Source: a virus. Taken from it: a stretch of DNA of 54,159 nucleotides. The position numbers were made by a program, and so were the translations under genes. The DNA lies in IMG/VR virus record IMGVR_UViG_3300037541_000705, positions 1 to 54,159 of that record; one strand, given 5' to 3'. The stretch's first letter is position 1; every line of letters starts with the position of its first letter. The notes under the pieces are model-generated. The model had not been told where the DNA came from and did not search any database. It saw nothing but the letters and a program-made list of their open reading frames with translations. Below are positions 53,603-54,159 of the stretch, in pieces.

Positions 53603-54159
53603 ATATTCCTCGTAGCTAAAATCTCTTTTGCATCAGTGCGATCTCCATTGCAGCTAATACGGCGGCGCATATCAATAAATTGCACATCAAAGCCTAAACC
53701 TTGATACAAATCAATAATCCTGTCAGTCGCCTTGTTACTTGCTACTACAGGGCAATTTAGCGCGGCTAAGGAGCTAGCTAAATCCACTTGATCATCCCAA
53801 GTAAACGAACCAGAGTAACCCGTAAAGCCGTCATCGTAGGGGGGATCGGCGTAAAAGAAACAATATGGTATTAGCTCTTCAAGAAAGCCCTTGATAAAAT
53901 CGGTATAGCTAAAACTTGAAAATTGCCACGTTCCAAAAGCTTTCTGGTACTCAGTAAAATCATGATCAAGAATCGGCTTTTTGTAATGCCCAAAAGGTAC
54001 ATTAAATCCACCACTGCTATTTGTTCGGCACAGTCCCCGATAGCCTACACGGTTGAGATAATAAAATAATTCGGCTAGCTCTGCTTGAACTTCTGCGTAA
54101 AGAGTCATCGATCGCAAATTATTAAATCGTTCTCTTAATCTGTAATAGCTGCTTTCGGA
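53599..54159 (-). CDS. Second Dam-type methyltransferase, runs off the window
   Basis: FYYLNRVGYRGLCRTNSSGGFNVPFGHYKKP and YADPPYDDGF are the middle and catalytic parts of a D12 Dam protein. The frame is open to the last base (ESSYYRLRERFNNLRS precedes), so the SAM-binding N-terminus lies to the right of the window; the TTG at 54117 is not the start. It overlaps the next gene by 4 bp. Two such enzymes in tandem suggest different target sites. Confidence 0.8.
   Translation of the reverse strand, partial: SESSYYRLRERFNNLRSMTLYAEVQAELAELFYYLNRVGYRGLCRTNSSGGFNVPFGHYKKPILDHDFTEYQKAFGTWQFSSFSYTDFIKGFLEELIPYCFFYADPPYDDGFTGYSGSFTWDDQVDLASSLAALNCPVVASNKATDRIIDLYQGLGFDVQFIDMRRRISCNGDRTDAKEILATRNI

Noticed and set aside
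53599-54117. Truncated Dam methyltransferase starting at 54117
   Set aside because: The frame is open and family-like up to base 54159; the gene is cut by the window, not broken.
1-54159. Circular genome joining the two ends of the window
   Set aside because: Continuing the right-hand Dam frame into base 1 hits a stop at 28-30 with no start codon or SAM motif.
1-54159. CRISPR array, diversity-generating retroelement, integrase or insertion sequence
   Set aside because: No regular spacer-repeat array, reverse transcriptase, tyrosine/serine recombinase or transposase frame was found.

Overview
The window reads as part of a tailed-phage genome (phage, prophage or phage-plasmid) of a cyanobacterium. 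The evidence is a complete set of tailed-phage genes (terminase, portal, scaffold, major capsid, tail-assembly chaperones with a lambda-type frameshift, tape measure, tail tip, fibres), very dense packing of small overlapping genes, and pervasive use of the cyanobacterial octamer GCGATCGC (HIP1) in genes of every module. That density suggests long co-residence with a HIP1-rich host of moderate GC; a Pseudanabaena- or Limnothrix-like host is only a guess. No integrase, DNA polymerase, primase or helicase is recognisable. The rightmost gene runs off the edge and does not join in frame to the left end, so this is probably a slice of a larger element.

Layout. 1-2.4 kb: early-looking genes, including a ring-nuclease-type anti-CRISPR (AcrIII-1/DUF1874) and a 2H phosphoesterase fused to a zinc ribbon. 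2.4-7.9 kb: a plus-strand operon of membrane proteins with a membrane-anchored P-loop ATPase and a peptidoglycan hydrolase (M23 plus lytic transglycosylase), ending in a gene broken by an 11-bp tandem duplication. 7.9-13.2 kb (minus): tail-tip and fibre genes. 13.4-20.8 kb (mostly plus): small regulators, a KilA-N antirepressor, a J-domain protein, an AIPR/DGQHR-like protein. 20.9-31.6 kb (minus): tape measure, G/GT chaperones, major tail protein, neck proteins, small accessory genes and a cluster of tRNA-like sequences at 27.3-27.7 kb.

31.6-34.4 kb holds small minus-strand genes and an approximately 600-nt non-coding, strongly structured stretch ending in a perfect terminator. A lambda-like divergent switch lies at 34.4-34.5 kb. 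From there plus-strand genes run through nucleotide metabolism (dCTP deaminase, NMAD-like), DNA-binding proteins, a second KilA-N protein, and a ParB-like/radical SAM module flanked by two small proteins with the same N-terminal sequence. The head operon follows (TerS, TerL, portal, adaptor, scaffold, then after an interruption capsid, decoration protein and fibres). It is interrupted at 45.7-48.4 kb by a minus-strand methyltransferase/HNH pair, a small membrane protein and a third KilA-N protein. The right end carries two tandem Dam-type methyltransferases.

Working model (inference): HTH, RHH and KilA-N proteins act at operator-rich intergenic regions to control lysogeny; methyltransferases and putative anti-signalling enzymes counter host defence; head genes and most tail genes sit on opposite strands and must be coordinated from separate promoters. 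Candidate lysis genes are the M23/transglycosylase protein and several two-helix holin-like proteins. All calls come from reading sequence and motifs by eye; no database search was run.
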